Positions 1 to 8,033 of a DNA stretch of 64,000 nt are shown in pieces; within the stretch, counting starts at the first letter, position 1; each line of letters begins with the position of its first letter. This DNA is from JAVMKJ01 sp031732875 (GTDB lineage: Bacteria > Pseudomonadota > Gammaproteobacteria > Competibacterales > Competibacteraceae). The translations under genes were made by a program, and so were the position numbers. Below the pieces are notes generated by a model. It had not been told where the DNA came from, did no database searches, and was given only the letters and a program-made list of their open reading frames with translations. The stretch covers positions 1-64,000 of the forward strand of contig JAVMKL010000284.1 in assembly GCA_031732875.1 (NCBI GenBank), read 5' to 3'.

Positions 1-658
1 GTCCCCGTCCGTTCAACAAGGTCAGAATGGCTTCGACGATTCCCTCCTCGCGACCTTCCTCGCGCACGTCATTCAGGCTGGCATAACCCCGGCGCTGCAG
101 GAGATTGCGCAAGACCACGTCGTGCGCCGCTTCGCGGTCGAACAGCGCTCGCACCGGCACCGGATTGCGCAAGATCCCCGGCGCCTCCAGTACGTCGCTG
201 GTGGTATAAACTTTCATGGGTCCTTCCGGGCGATGCACCTCCACCCGTTGCGGCCCCACCAACCGCACCACCCATACCTGACCCGTTCCAGCCGCCAGCA
301 ATTCGGCAATCTTGCCCTTCAGTTCGCGCTCGTCCTGGCCGGGACCGGCGTATTCCACCGCCAGCGGCGGGGCTTCGGCCAACCAGGTACCGTTCCCGCT
401 GGGCGGCGTGGCTCGCACCACCACATCCGGTGCCCGCAAGACGCCCGGTTCGGGGCTGATGCCCGCATCCGCGCCGGTCCACTGGACATCCGGATCGCTG
501 TCCAGCACCAGACCGCCGGTCATGCTGCCCGAGGCGTGTTGCTAACCGGAGGGCGCGCAGTAGATGGGATGACCGTTGGAGAGTTCGTAGCGATCTCCAT
601 CGCGTAACTGGTCGGCGCGAAACGGACCGCGGCCGGAACGTTCGGGTTGGTCGGCCAT
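1..658 (-). pseudogene. Uma2-family putative endonuclease gene with in-frame amber stop, cut by the window edge
   Basis: The frame from an ATG at 658, preceded by AGGAGG five bases upstream, reads as a Uma2 (DUF820) restriction-endonuclease-like protein. It shows the N-terminal GDRYELSNG signature, then APDVVV, PLAVEY and ELKGKIAELLAAG, which match the D, E and K positions of the PD-(D/E)XK fold, and a WVV..P.RVEVHRP strand. Codon 39 (544-542) is TAG, just after CAPSG, and the frame is otherwise open for about 180 codons to the window edge. CAG to TAG is the simplest explanation because Uma2 proteins usually continue here with a basic or Gln residue and His. I call it a pseudogene from the visible stop; readthrough or a sequencing error are the alternatives. 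Uma2 proteins are numerous in environmental bacteria and their biological role is poorly known. Confidence 0.75.
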
Positions 659-794
659 GGCAACCTCCTGACGGGGAGAGGAATGGAATCTCGAAATTGA
701 GGTCATTATTACAGAATTTTCGCCGCGGCTTTGCCATTTCGGCAAACCGCGGTCATCCATAGACGCCAGTCGGGAACCTTGGCACACTTGCCCC

Positions 795-1874
795 ATGATC
801 GCGACTCCTCATAACGACCGCCTGTTGCGCGCCCTGCTGCGACAACCGGTGGATGTCACGCCGGTCTGGCTGATGCGCCAGGCGGGACGCTACTTGCCCG
901 AATACCGCGCCACCCGCGCCCGGGCCGGCAGTTTCATGACGCTGTGCCAGACTCCGGATCTGGCCTGCGAAGTAACCCTGCAACCGCTGGCGCGGTTCCC
1001 GCTGGATGCGGCCATCCTGTTCTCCGACATCCTGACCGTACCGGACGCCATGGGCTTGGGACTGTCGTTCGGCGAGGGCGAGGGGCCGAGGTTCGCCCGC
1101 CCGGTGCGCGCGACCGCCGACATCGACCGGCTGGGCGTTCCCGACCCGGAGGTGGACCTGCGCTACGTCATGGATGCAGTACGGTTGATCCGCCGGGAGC
1201 TGGCGGGCCGGGTGCCGCTGATCGGATTCGCCGGTAGTCCCTGGACGCTGGCCACTTATATGGTCGAAGGCGGCTCTAGCAAGGACTACGCCGGAGTCAA
1301 GGGACTGCTCTACGACCGACCGGAGTCGTTGCATCGGTTGCTGGACGTGACCGCACGGGCGATCATCGTCTATCTGAACGCCCAGGTGGCGGCTGGCGCG
1401 CAGGCGCTGATGGTGTTCGACACCTGGGGCGGCATCCTCGCGCCGCGCGCCTACCGGGAGTTCTCGCTGGCGTACATGGCGCGGATCGTGGCGGGGCTGA
1501 CCCGTCAAGGCGAGGGCCAGCGGGTGCCGGTGATCCTGTTCACCAAGGGCGGCGGCGCTTGGCTGGAGGACATCGCCGCGACCGGTTGCGACGCGGTGGG
1601 GGTGGACTGGACCGTGGACCTCGACGCCGCCCGCCGGCGGGTGGGTGATCGGGTTGCCCTGCAGGGCAATCTCGACCCGGCCGCGCTGAATGCCTCCCCC
1701 GCTCGCATCCGCGAACTGGTGGTCCAGGTGCTGACCGATTTCGGCCCCGGTTCCGGTCATGTCTTCAATCTCGGTCACGGCATCCAGCCGGGGGTCGATC
1801 CAGAACATGTCCGGGTGCTGGTCGAAGCCGTCCACGAGTCGAGCGCATCCTGGCATGAGAGCATCGGAACGTGA
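795..1874 (+). CDS. hemE: Uroporphyrinogen decarboxylase
   Basis: The 359-residue protein decarboxylates uroporphyrinogen III to coproporphyrinogen III in cytoplasmic heme synthesis. It is close to E. coli HemE over its whole length. The N-terminal [16 protein letters not shown] signature carries the substrate-contacting arginines, followed by [37 protein letters not shown] and the C-terminal [11 protein letters not shown] motif. Length matches the family (about 355). The ATG start lacks a strong ribosome binding site but gives the usual N-terminus. It is divergent from the broken Uma2 gene and is followed 19 bp later by a Nudix gene on the same strand, so the two may be cotranscribed. Confidence 0.97.
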   Translation: MIATPHNDRLLRALLRQPVDVTPVWLMRQAGRYLPEYRATRARAGSFMTLCQTPDLACEVTLQPLARFPLDAAILFSDILTVPDAMGLGLSFGEGEGPRFARPVRATADIDRLGVPDPEVDLRYVMDAVRLIRRELAGRVPLIGFAGSPWTLATYMVEGGSSKDYAGVKGLLYDRPESLHRLLDVTARAIIVYLNAQVAAGAQALMVFDTWGGILAPRAYREFSLAYMARIVAGLTRQGEGQRVPVILFTKGGGAWLEDIAATGCDAVGVDWTVDLDAARRRVGDRVALQGNLDPAALNASPARIRELVVQVLTDFGPGSGHVFNLGHGIQPGVDPEHVRVLVEAVHESSASWHESIGT

Positions 1875-1893
1875 GCGGCACGGAGCGGCTCGC

Positions 1894-2346
1894 ATGACGA
1901 ACCCGAGGCCGACCGGCGTCCGGATTCTGTCGGCCGGAGTCGTGGTGGTGCACTGGAACCGCGACCATCACGACTATTTACTGCTGCGAGCCTACAATTA
2001 CTGGGACTTTCCCAAGGGCGTGGTGGAATCGGAAGAGTCGCCCCTGCAGGCAGCCGTCCGCGAGGTGGAAGAAGAAACCACCCTGACCGGATTGCGCTTT
2101 CGCTGGGGCGATGTGTACCGGGAAACCCATCCGTACAACCAGGGCCGCAAGGTGGCCCGCTATTACATCGCCGAATCCGCGAGCACCGAGGTCAGGCTGC
2201 CACCGAACCCCGAATTGGGCCGGCCGGAGCACAGCGAATACCGCTGGGTCGACCGGGCGGAAGCGTGGAACCTGCTCACTCCACGGGTACGGGCGATTCT
2301 GGAGTGGACCGACGGCATCATCGCCCGGCCCGTGCGGGGGCGCTGA
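1894..2346 (+). CDS. Nudix hydrolase, diadenosine tetraphosphatase-like
   Basis: The 150-residue protein contains a Nudix box beginning at GVVESEE and ending REVEEETTLTG, with the REVEEE core that binds the catalytic metals. The preceding WDFPKG is typical of the asymmetrical Ap4A hydrolase (NUDT2-like) subgroup, which cleaves bis(5'-nucleosyl) tetraphosphates. The start was placed at the ATG after CGGAG with eight-base spacing. It sits in the hemE transcription direction with a short gap. Substrate is inferred from the subgroup motif only, so another nucleotide-linked diphosphate is possible. Confidence 0.85.
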   Translation: MTNPRPTGVRILSAGVVVVHWNRDHHDYLLLRAYNYWDFPKGVVESEESPLQAAVREVEEETTLTGLRFRWGDVYRETHPYNQGRKVARYYIAESASTEVRLPPNPELGRPEHSEYRWVDRAEAWNLLTPRVRAILEWTDGIIARPVRGR

Positions 2347-2422
2347 CGACCGCCACCGGCAAATCGTTCGTCCGAACGGTTTCCGGGCTTTCCGAACAGA
2401 CAACCGTTTTGAGGTGACTACG

Positions 2423-3049
2423 ATGGCCAACCCCTACCAGCCGCTCCCGTTTCACCGCCTGGATGCCGGCGCCGGCTATTTCCGCCCGCGCCAGCACTTG
2501 CCGGAGCATGTAACCGCCGACGATCCCGCCCTGTCGGTCATGACCGACCTCAGTCAGGTCACCACTTACACCACCGAACTGGCCACTCCGCTGAGCAAGG
2601 CCCAGGAAACGATGATCAAGCGCGGGGTGCGCATGCTGCTGGTGCGCGATGCCGACGGCCAGATCGTCGGGCTGCTGACCAGCCGCGACATCGAAAGCGA
2701 CCGGCCCGACCGCATCCTGACCAAGGCCGGCGGCGCCTGGGAAGATCTGCTGGTCGCCGACATCATGACCCTCAAGCCCAAGCTGGAGGTGTTGCAGATG
2801 GAGGATGTGGCCAACGCGCGGGTGGGCGACATCATCGCCACCCTGCGCCAGGTGAACCGCCAGCATGCGATGGTGGTGGACAACGATCCGACGACCGACC
2901 AGCCGGCGGTACGCGGTCTCTTCTCTCTGTCGCAAATCGGCCTGCTGCTCGGACTGGACATCGATCCGGCGCGGCAGCCGACCACCTTCGCCGATTTGGA
3001 ACAAGCCGGGATCGATTATCCGCTCGCCGGCACCGACCTGTTGCCCTAA
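2423..3049 (+). CDS. CBS-domain protein
   Basis: The 208-residue protein carries a CBS pair: one copy over roughly residues 35-105 (ending in VGLLTSRDIES) and a second, more divergent copy over about 115-190 (RVGDIIATLRQVNRQHAMVVD, then VRGLFSLSQIGLLL). CBS pairs usually bind adenosyl ligands and act as energy or redox sensors. No catalytic domain is attached, so it is probably a free-standing regulatory module whose partner is unknown. The ATG follows GAGGTG with six-base spacing. It is the last gene of a rightward group with hemE and the Nudix gene and converges on aroB. Confidence 0.85.
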   Translation: MANPYQPLPFHRLDAGAGYFRPRQHLPEHVTADDPALSVMTDLSQVTTYTTELATPLSKAQETMIKRGVRMLLVRDADGQIVGLLTSRDIESDRPDRILTKAGGAWEDLLVADIMTLKPKLEVLQMEDVANARVGDIIATLRQVNRQHAMVVDNDPTTDQPAVRGLFSLSQIGLLLGLDIDPARQPTTFADLEQAGIDYPLAGTDLLP

Positions 3050-3054
3050 GGCCA

Positions 3055-3083
3055 GGGGTGCCGGCGCTTGCTCCCGGCACCTC
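3055..3083. terminator. Hairpin between convergent CBS gene and aroB
   Basis: GGTGCCGG (3057-3064) and CCGGCACC (3074-3081) form a GC-rich stem of at least eight pairs between two convergent genes. There is no U tract on either strand, so intrinsic termination is uncertain. Confidence 0.4.
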
Positions 3084-4160
3084 TCACCGCGACGCCTCCA
3101 GGGTTTCCCGCAAGCGCCGGGCATCCACGTCTTCGGCAATCGTGCCTTGGCCCAGGTCGTGCAGCAGGATCAACCGCAACCGGCCGTCCTTGACTTTCTT
3201 GTCCACCGCCATCAGCCGCGTGAAATCGTCCGGCGTCAACTCCGGCGGTGGTTCCAGCGGCAGGCGGGCGCGGGCCAGCAGCGCCCGGACCCGCTCGACC
3301 TGTTCTCCGCTCAGCCAGCCCAGCCGCGCCGACAGATCGGCCGCCAGCACCATCCCCACCGCCACCGCCTCGCCGTGCAGCCATTCACCGTAGCCGACGC
3401 CGGTTTCGATGGCATGGCCGAAGGTATGGCCGAGATTGAGCAGGGCGCGCTCGCCGGTTTCCCGCTCGTCGGCGGCGACGATCTCGGCCTTGTTGCGACA
3501 GGAGCGTTCGATGGCTTCCGTCAGGGCGGCTGCATCGCGGGCCAGCAGCGCGTCGAGGTTCGCTTCCAGCCATTCCAGGAACGGAAGATCGCGGATCAGG
3601 CCGTATTTGATCACCTCGGCCAGTCCGGCGCTGAGTTCGCGGTCCGGCAGGGTGGCGAGGGTATCGGTGTCGGCCAGCACGCAGCGCGGCTGGTGGAAGG
3701 CGCCGATCATGTTCTTGCCGAGCGGATGGTTGACCGCGGTCTTCCCGCCGACCGAGGAATCCACCTGGGCCAGCAGGGTGGTGGGAATCTGGATGAAGTG
3801 GACGCCGCGCTGGTAGCAGGCCGCCGCGAAGCCGGTCATGTCGCCGATCACCCCGCCGCCGAGCGCGATCAGGGTGCAGTGTCGGTCGAAACGGTGGGTC
3901 AGCAGGGCGGTGAACACTTCGTCGAGCGTGTCCAGGGTCTTGTACCGTTCGCCGTCCGGCAGGATCACCGCTTCATGGCGCCGGCCAGCCAAGGCGGCGC
4001 GGGCGCGTTCGAGATACAGCGGAGCAATAGTGGTGTTGCTGACCACCAGCACCCGCTGGCTGGGGATATGGGGATGGAGCAGTTCGGGCCGATTCAGCAG
4101 GCCGGGACCGATGTGGATGGGATAGCGGCGGTCGCCGAGTTCGACGTGGAGTGTTTTCAT
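3084..4160 (-). CDS. aroB: 3-dehydroquinate synthase
   Basis: AroB converts DAHP to 3-dehydroquinate, the second step of the shikimate pathway, using NAD and a divalent metal. The 358-residue protein has the NAD-binding [11 protein letters not shown] segment (about 101-111), [15 protein letters not shown] around 126-140, the metal ligand Glu in AEVIKYG (about 182) and two later His ligands in [11 protein letters not shown] and [10 protein letters not shown]. Length agrees with E. coli AroB. It lies 60 bp behind aroK in the usual gammaproteobacterial order. The leader has no Shine-Dalgarno and instead carries pyrimidine-rich direct repeats, so translation may be coupled to aroK or unusual. Confidence 0.97.
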   Translation of the reverse strand: MKTLHVELGDRRYPIHIGPGLLNRPELLHPHIPSQRVLVVSNTTIAPLYLERARAALAGRRHEAVILPDGERYKTLDTLDEVFTALLTHRFDRHCTLIALGGGVIGDMTGFAAACYQRGVHFIQIPTTLLAQVDSSVGGKTAVNHPLGKNMIGAFHQPRCVLADTDTLATLPDRELSAGLAEVIKYGLIRDLPFLEWLEANLDALLARDAAALTEAIERSCRNKAEIVAADERETGERALLNLGHTFGHAIETGVGYGEWLHGEAVAVGMVLAADLSARLGWLSGEQVERVRALLARARLPLEPPPELTPDDFTRLMAVDKKVKDGRLRLILLHDLGQGTIAEDVDARRLRETLEASR

Positions 4161-4177
4161 GGCGGAGCGGAAGGAAG

Positions 4178-4203
4178 AGGAAATAGGAAAAAGGAAATAG
4201 GAA
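4178..4203 (-). repeat. 12-bp direct repeat in the aroK-aroB gap
   Basis: AGGAAATAGGAA occurs at 4178-4189 and again at 4192-4203 on the plus strand. In the aroB transcript this is a pyrimidine-rich tract where a ribosome binding site would be expected. Confidence 0.7.
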
Positions 4204-4220
4204 GAAACGGATCGACCTTC

Positions 4221-4754
4221 CTAGCGCGACGCGGCATCGGGCGCCAGAGGCTCCAGAATTCGCTGGGTAATCGTTCGCACCGAGTGGCCGTCGCTGGCGA
4301 CGATCAGGTCGGCGACTTCCCGGTACAACGGGTCGCGCTGTTCGAACAACTGAGCCAGCCGCGCCCGTGGATCGTCGGTTTGCAACAGGGGGCGGTTGGT
4401 GTCGTGGCGGGTCCGCCGGAGCTGTTCGTCCACCGTGGCGCACAGGTAGACCACAAAGCCGCGTCCGGCCAGGCAGCGGCGGTTGGCGGGATCAAGGACG
4501 GCGCCGCCGCCGGTGGCGAGGACGATGTTCGAGCGCTGGGTCAGTTCGGCGATGACGGCTTTTTCGCGGGCGCGAAAGCCGCTCTCGCCCTCCAGTTCGA
4601 AGATCAGGGGAATGCTGGCCCCGGCGCGCTGTTCGATTTCCTGGTCGCTGTCGAGAAATTCCCGCCGCAGGATCTGGGCCAGCCGACGGCCGATGGTGGT
4701 CTTGCCGGCGCCCATCGGGCCGATGAGGAAGACGCGGAGGGTTGTGGTCAACAT
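4221..4754 (-). CDS. aroK: Shikimate kinase
   Basis: AroK phosphorylates shikimate with ATP in aromatic amino acid synthesis. The 177-residue protein shows the Walker A loop GPMGAGKTT at 12-20, DSDQEIEQ (shikimate and Mg contacts) near 36, the ATGGGAVL substrate loop near 80 and the lid segment NRPLL around 120. The first ATG overlaps the stop codon of the upstream vapC by seven bases and has no ribosome binding site of its own, so translation is probably coupled to the toxin gene. In related genomes aroK directly follows pilQ; here three genes intervene. Confidence 0.95.
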   Translation of the reverse strand: MLTTTLRVFLIGPMGAGKTTIGRRLAQILRREFLDSDQEIEQRAGASIPLIFELEGESGFRAREKAVIAELTQRSNIVLATGGGAVLDPANRRCLAGRGFVVYLCATVDEQLRRTRHDTNRPLLQTDDPRARLAQLFEQRDPLYREVADLIVASDGHSVRTITQRILEPLAPDAASR

Positions 4755-5176
4755 GCCGGCGATTGAAGCGAGGACAACTGGGCGCTGGTTTCCAGCAACC
4801 GCACGCCCGGTTGTCGCCCCAGTCGTTTGTCAAAAGTGTGCAAATCCAGTCCTTGCCGCTGTGATTGAACCAGAATCACGTAATCGGCAAAGTCCGCCGC
4901 TCCTTCGCGATAATACTCGAGCGCCTTGATGGTGGATTCCAGGTCTTGCAACACGAAGGCATCGTTGCCGCAGAGGTGGCTCAATGCGGTCAACAGGGCG
5001 GATTTGTTGAAGTGGTAAGCGCTGTCCAGCACCCAGACACATTCCACCAGCACGATGGTCGGCACATGCACCGTGCCGGCTTGTTGCGCCAGGGTCCGGG
5101 CAGCATGCACCTGCTCGGGCTGACCGGGATCATCCACCAGCAAGCGAACGAGAATGTTGGTATCGATAGCGATCAT
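4748..5176 (-). CDS. vapC: PIN-domain toxin, VapC-type
   Basis: The 142-residue protein is a PIN-domain ribonuclease of the kind found as the toxin of type II toxin-antitoxin pairs. The acidic metal-binding residues are visible as Asp5 (IDTN), Glu45 (LVECVW), Asp95/Asp98 (ADFADYVI) and Asp116 (TFDKRL). Its ATG overlaps the antitoxin stop by four bases (ATGA), the normal coupled TA arrangement. Its own stop overlaps the aroK start, which ties a TA transcript to an essential-pathway gene. RNA target is unknown. Confidence 0.88.
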   Translation of the reverse strand: MIAIDTNILVRLLVDDPGQPEQVHAARTLAQQAGTVHVPTIVLVECVWVLDSAYHFNKSALLTALSHLCGNDAFVLQDLESTIKALEYYREGAADFADYVILVQSQRQGLDLHTFDKRLGRQPGVRLLETSAQLSSLQSPAC

Positions 5177-5403
5177 GGTCCGCTCCGAGCACGGATCGCT
5201 TGTTCCATCTCTTCCAGACTGACGCTGCGTTCGGCCTTGAGCAGGCCAAAAGCGGCTTCGATGCGACGTTCCCGGCGCTCCAAGGCGATCCGGTCATTGT
5301 CGATGATGAAAGCCACTTGATCGCCAGCTTGCAGGTTGAGCAGGCGGCGGATTTCAACGGGGATGGTGACTTGACCTTTCAGCGTGATGGTTGAAGTCAG
5401 CAT
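5173..5403 (-). CDS. vapB: AbrB/MazE-type antitoxin, VapB-like
   Basis: The 76-residue protein starts with a SpoVT/AbrB swapped-hairpin domain (TITLKGQVTIPVEIRRLLNL, then GDQVAFIIDNDRIAL). The C-terminal helix (LEEMEQAIRARSG) would bind and neutralise the adjacent PIN toxin. Such antitoxins usually repress their own promoter. An ATG at 5403 gives the standard N-terminus; a GTG at 5415 is an alternative and neither has a clear ribosome binding site. It overlaps vapC by four bases. Confidence 0.87.
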   Translation of the reverse strand: MLTSTITLKGQVTIPVEIRRLLNLQAGDQVAFIIDNDRIALERRERRIEAAFGLLKAERSVSLEEMEQAIRARSGP

Positions 5404-5570
5404 GGGTGGAATCACTCAAAATGTTTTACTTTTTTTTATTGTAATGCTTTTTGTTTTTGAATGACATTATAAGTCTTTCTTACCTCGTCAAGATATGACA
5501 TCGCTCTCCCCCGCCCGATCATCCGCCGGACGCGTTTGCTGGTGGAGAGGAAGTCGACACGATTTTCAGC

Positions 5571-5599
5571 AAAAAAATCGGCGGGTTTCCCCGCCGATT
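5571..5599 (-). terminator. Rho-independent terminator after the Ig-like lipoprotein gene
   Basis: A perfect ten-base stem (AATCGGCGGG at 5576-5585, CCCGCCGATT at 5590-5599) with a four-base loop is followed on the minus strand by seven T residues (5577-5571). It would end the pil-lipoprotein transcript before vapBC, implying that vapBC-aroKB has its own promoter within about 5404-5570. Confidence 0.9.
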
Positions 5600-5624
5600 C
5601 TGGATTACCCGACGCCGGGCAGGC

Positions 5625-7982
5625 TCAACCACCTCCGCCCTGCGGCGTTACGGTGATGGTGATGGTCGGAGCCACGATCTCCGGGCCCACGGTGGAGATG
5701 AAGAATTGCACCTGGCTGTCGCCCGTGCCGCCGGTTGCCTGCGCGGTATATAGATCGGACACAACGACGGTCATGGTCGCAATGCCTTGCGCGCCCGTAA
5801 CCAGCGGGTTGGGCGTGAAGGTGGCTTTCGGGGTGTACAAATCGTCCCGAACCTTGGCTGTGTCTCTTGCCGCCTGCGCGGTAGCCAGGCCCAGTTCGGC
5901 TGCGGACACGTTATCCTGAAGCGTCGCATAGGTCGAACATCTCGGATCCGCGCTTGGGTTTGGTTGTATCTCCGATGTCGTAATCGGTGGAGGTCCCGGG
6001 TCGACCACCGTAGTTATCTCCAGGAAGCAATCCTTTGATGTACCTGGAGGTGGCACTGGAGTAGTAACATTGAGATCCGAGTTGGCCGCCGCGAAATTAT
6101 CCAGCGCGTCCTGCGCCGCCTCCACATTCGCCTCGGCAATCTTGACCGCATTCTCCGCCGCCACGAACGCATCATGGTCGGGATCGGTGATCACCGTCTG
6201 CACCGACAGCACCTCGGCCGGCAGCGGCGCGGGTGGAGTGCCGCCGTCGAACAGTTGCAGGGTAAATACCTTGGTGATCTCCTCCCCAACCGGCACCGTG
6301 AAATTCAGATCGGATTCGGGGATGACAGTCAGGGCACTGCCATCGGCGATGCCCAGATACCAACTCCTGCAGTCGGTGAAGTTGGTGGATTCGGTGGTGG
6401 GATTCATCACCGCGCCCGCCGTGCCGCCGTTCGCCTCGACCGTCAGCTTGAAGCACCGACCCAACTGGTTGATCGGGTAATTCATGATGGTCGAAGCCAG
6501 ACCGTTCGAGTCGAGCTGCACCGTCGCGCCGCCCACATTGTTGGCGACGTTGCCCGAATAGGGCGGACAACCGACCGTGTAGGGCACGGTGAAACCGGTA
6601 TCAGGCCCCGCAATGAAGGGCGTGTTGACGCTCAACAGATGCAGTCCGGACACGCCGGTCACGATCCAGCCGCCTTCCTGCCCCAGTTGCCCGCCTTCCA
6701 GCACCAACTGACAGTTCACCGTCGTACCCGCGAGCGAACTGCCGCTGGTCGGAGTGGAGAAGGTATTGCCACCCTCCACCGGATTGCCGTCCTCTCCCGT
6801 GATCGTGAACGTTCCCCGGCCCTGATCGGGATACCCCGTCATCGGATTGTCCATCAACCGGAAGGTGACGAACTTGCCGGGAGCCGGCGGATTGCCAAAC
6901 TCATCGGCCGCGATCACGCTGATTGCGCGGCTATAGACTCCGGTGGCGAAATTGATGCTGTCGCCATCGCCGAGGGGCAAGGTGTTGAACCGCTGCGCGA
7001 CGGCACCCGGATAGGGTCCGGTGAAGGTCAGGGATACGATCTGGCCACTGCCGATCGCAACGGTATCCACATCGGTCACCGGTTGCTGGATCCCGTTGTC
7101 GACGTTGTTGTCGGCCCGGTCGGCGATCGCCACGATCCCCACCGTGCCCGGCAAGGTCCCGCTGTGCAGGGACGCTGCGGCAACGCCGTTGATGGTCCGG
7201 GTATTGACGACCGTGCCTTGCTGCGTGGCGCCCGAAATCGTCACCGCCACCAACTGCTCGCCCCCGTTCGGACGGTTCGGCAACAGTTGCAACTGGACAT
7301 TATTGGCCGTCGGATTCGGCACCGGCTGCTGGCCATCGTCCAGGACCGCCACCTGGAACTGTTTCACGTCCGTCCGACCCTGGCCGGTGATGTACAAGGG
7401 CGTCGCCGGGATGCTGAAGAGGACCTCGGCCGGCAAGCCCGTGCTCGCTCCCGGCCCCACCGTGAGCGTCAGATTGGCCGAGATTTGCTCGCCAGTGTTC
7501 GGATCCGGCGCGGATGCCTTCAGCACCACCGTGCCCGGCGTGCCGCTGGAATGGAAATGGGCCGTTACCACCCCGGTGGTGTCTTCAAACGTCAGCCGGC
7601 GGAACGCAATGGGAACCGTGGCATCGGGAGGGCAGGTGGCTCCGGTCGGGCACTGCTCGTGCGCCGGATCGCCGTCCAAATAATACAGCGCGCCGCTGGA
7701 CAAACCCGACACGATATCGATCGCCACGCTCGGCGCCGGGAACAGATTGCCGTTCCTGGTGATCCTGACCGTCAGCGTGTTCGTGAACGGTCCCGATGGA
7801 TCGGGTCCGAAATCGGAGGGATTGGTTTGCAGAGTCGTCTTGTCGGCGGTGATGCTGACCTGGATTTTTTCAGCATTGGTAAAACCGCCATCACTACCCC
7901 CCCCACCGCCGCAACTCGCTAACAACACGCCGATCAGCAACAGACCGAGCAATCGGAATAACCCGCCATTCATCGAAAACAC
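5625..7982 (-). CDS. Large Ig-like (Big_1-type) surface lipoprotein
   Basis: The 785-residue protein has a lipoprotein signal with lipobox LLASC (Cys24) followed by a Gly-rich linker, so it should be a membrane-anchored exported protein. Most of the length reads as repeated bacterial Ig-like/invasin-type beta domains (VSITADKTTLQTNP, VTAHFHSSGTPGTVVLKAS, ISVIAADEFGNPP, ATFTPNPLVTGAQGIATM). Between about residues 610 and 720 the last domain is interrupted by two helical, coiled-coil-like segments rich in Ala/Glu/Asp that flank a Pro-rich loop with two Cys. GTG is chosen as start because AAGGAG lies eight bases upstream; ATG at 7973 is an alternative. It lies 51 bp behind pilQ and ends at a strong terminator, so it is probably cotranscribed with pilMNOPQ. 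Function is not recognised; adhesion or pilus-associated surface display is inferred. Confidence 0.8.
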   Translation of the reverse strand: MFSMNGGLFRLLGLLLIGVLLASCGGGGGSDGGFTNAEKIQVSITADKTTLQTNPSDFGPDPSGPFTNTLTVRITRNGNLFPAPSVAIDIVSGLSSGALYYLDGDPAHEQCPTGATCPPDATVPIAFRRLTFEDTTGVVTAHFHSSGTPGTVVLKASAPDPNTGEQISANLTLTVGPGASTGLPAEVLFSIPATPLYITGQGRTDVKQFQVAVLDDGQQPVPNPTANNVQLQLLPNRPNGGEQLVAVTISGATQQGTVVNTRTINGVAAASLHSGTLPGTVGIVAIADRADNNVDNGIQQPVTDVDTVAIGSGQIVSLTFTGPYPGAVAQRFNTLPLGDGDSINFATGVYSRAISVIAADEFGNPPAPGKFVTFRLMDNPMTGYPDQGRGTFTITGEDGNPVEGGNTFSTPTSGSSLAGTTVNCQLVLEGGQLGQEGGWIVTGVSGLHLLSVNTPFIAGPDTGFTVPYTVGCPPYSGNVANNVGGATVQLDSNGLASTIMNYPINQLGRCFKLTVEANGGTAGAVMNPTTESTNFTDCRSWYLGIADGSALTVIPESDLNFTVPVGEEITKVFTLQLFDGGTPPAPLPAEVLSVQTVITDPDHDAFVAAENAVKIAEANVEAAQDALDNFAAANSDLNVTTPVPPPGTSKDCFLEITTVVDPGPPPITTSEIQPNPSADPRCSTYATLQDNVSAAELGLATAQAARDTAKVRDDLYTPKATFTPNPLVTGAQGIATMTVVVSDLYTAQATGGTGDSQVQFFISTVGPEIVAPTITITVTPQGGGG

Positions 7983-8033
7983 GGAGTGTTCTCCTTAAAT
8001 TTAGTGACAATCTTTCGAGAAAACCGAAGCCCA

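Noticed and set aside
2865..4766. A 633-codon rightward frame opposite aroB and aroK
   Set aside because: It runs antisense to two clear enzymes, has atypical Gln/Gly-rich composition and no ribosome binding site.
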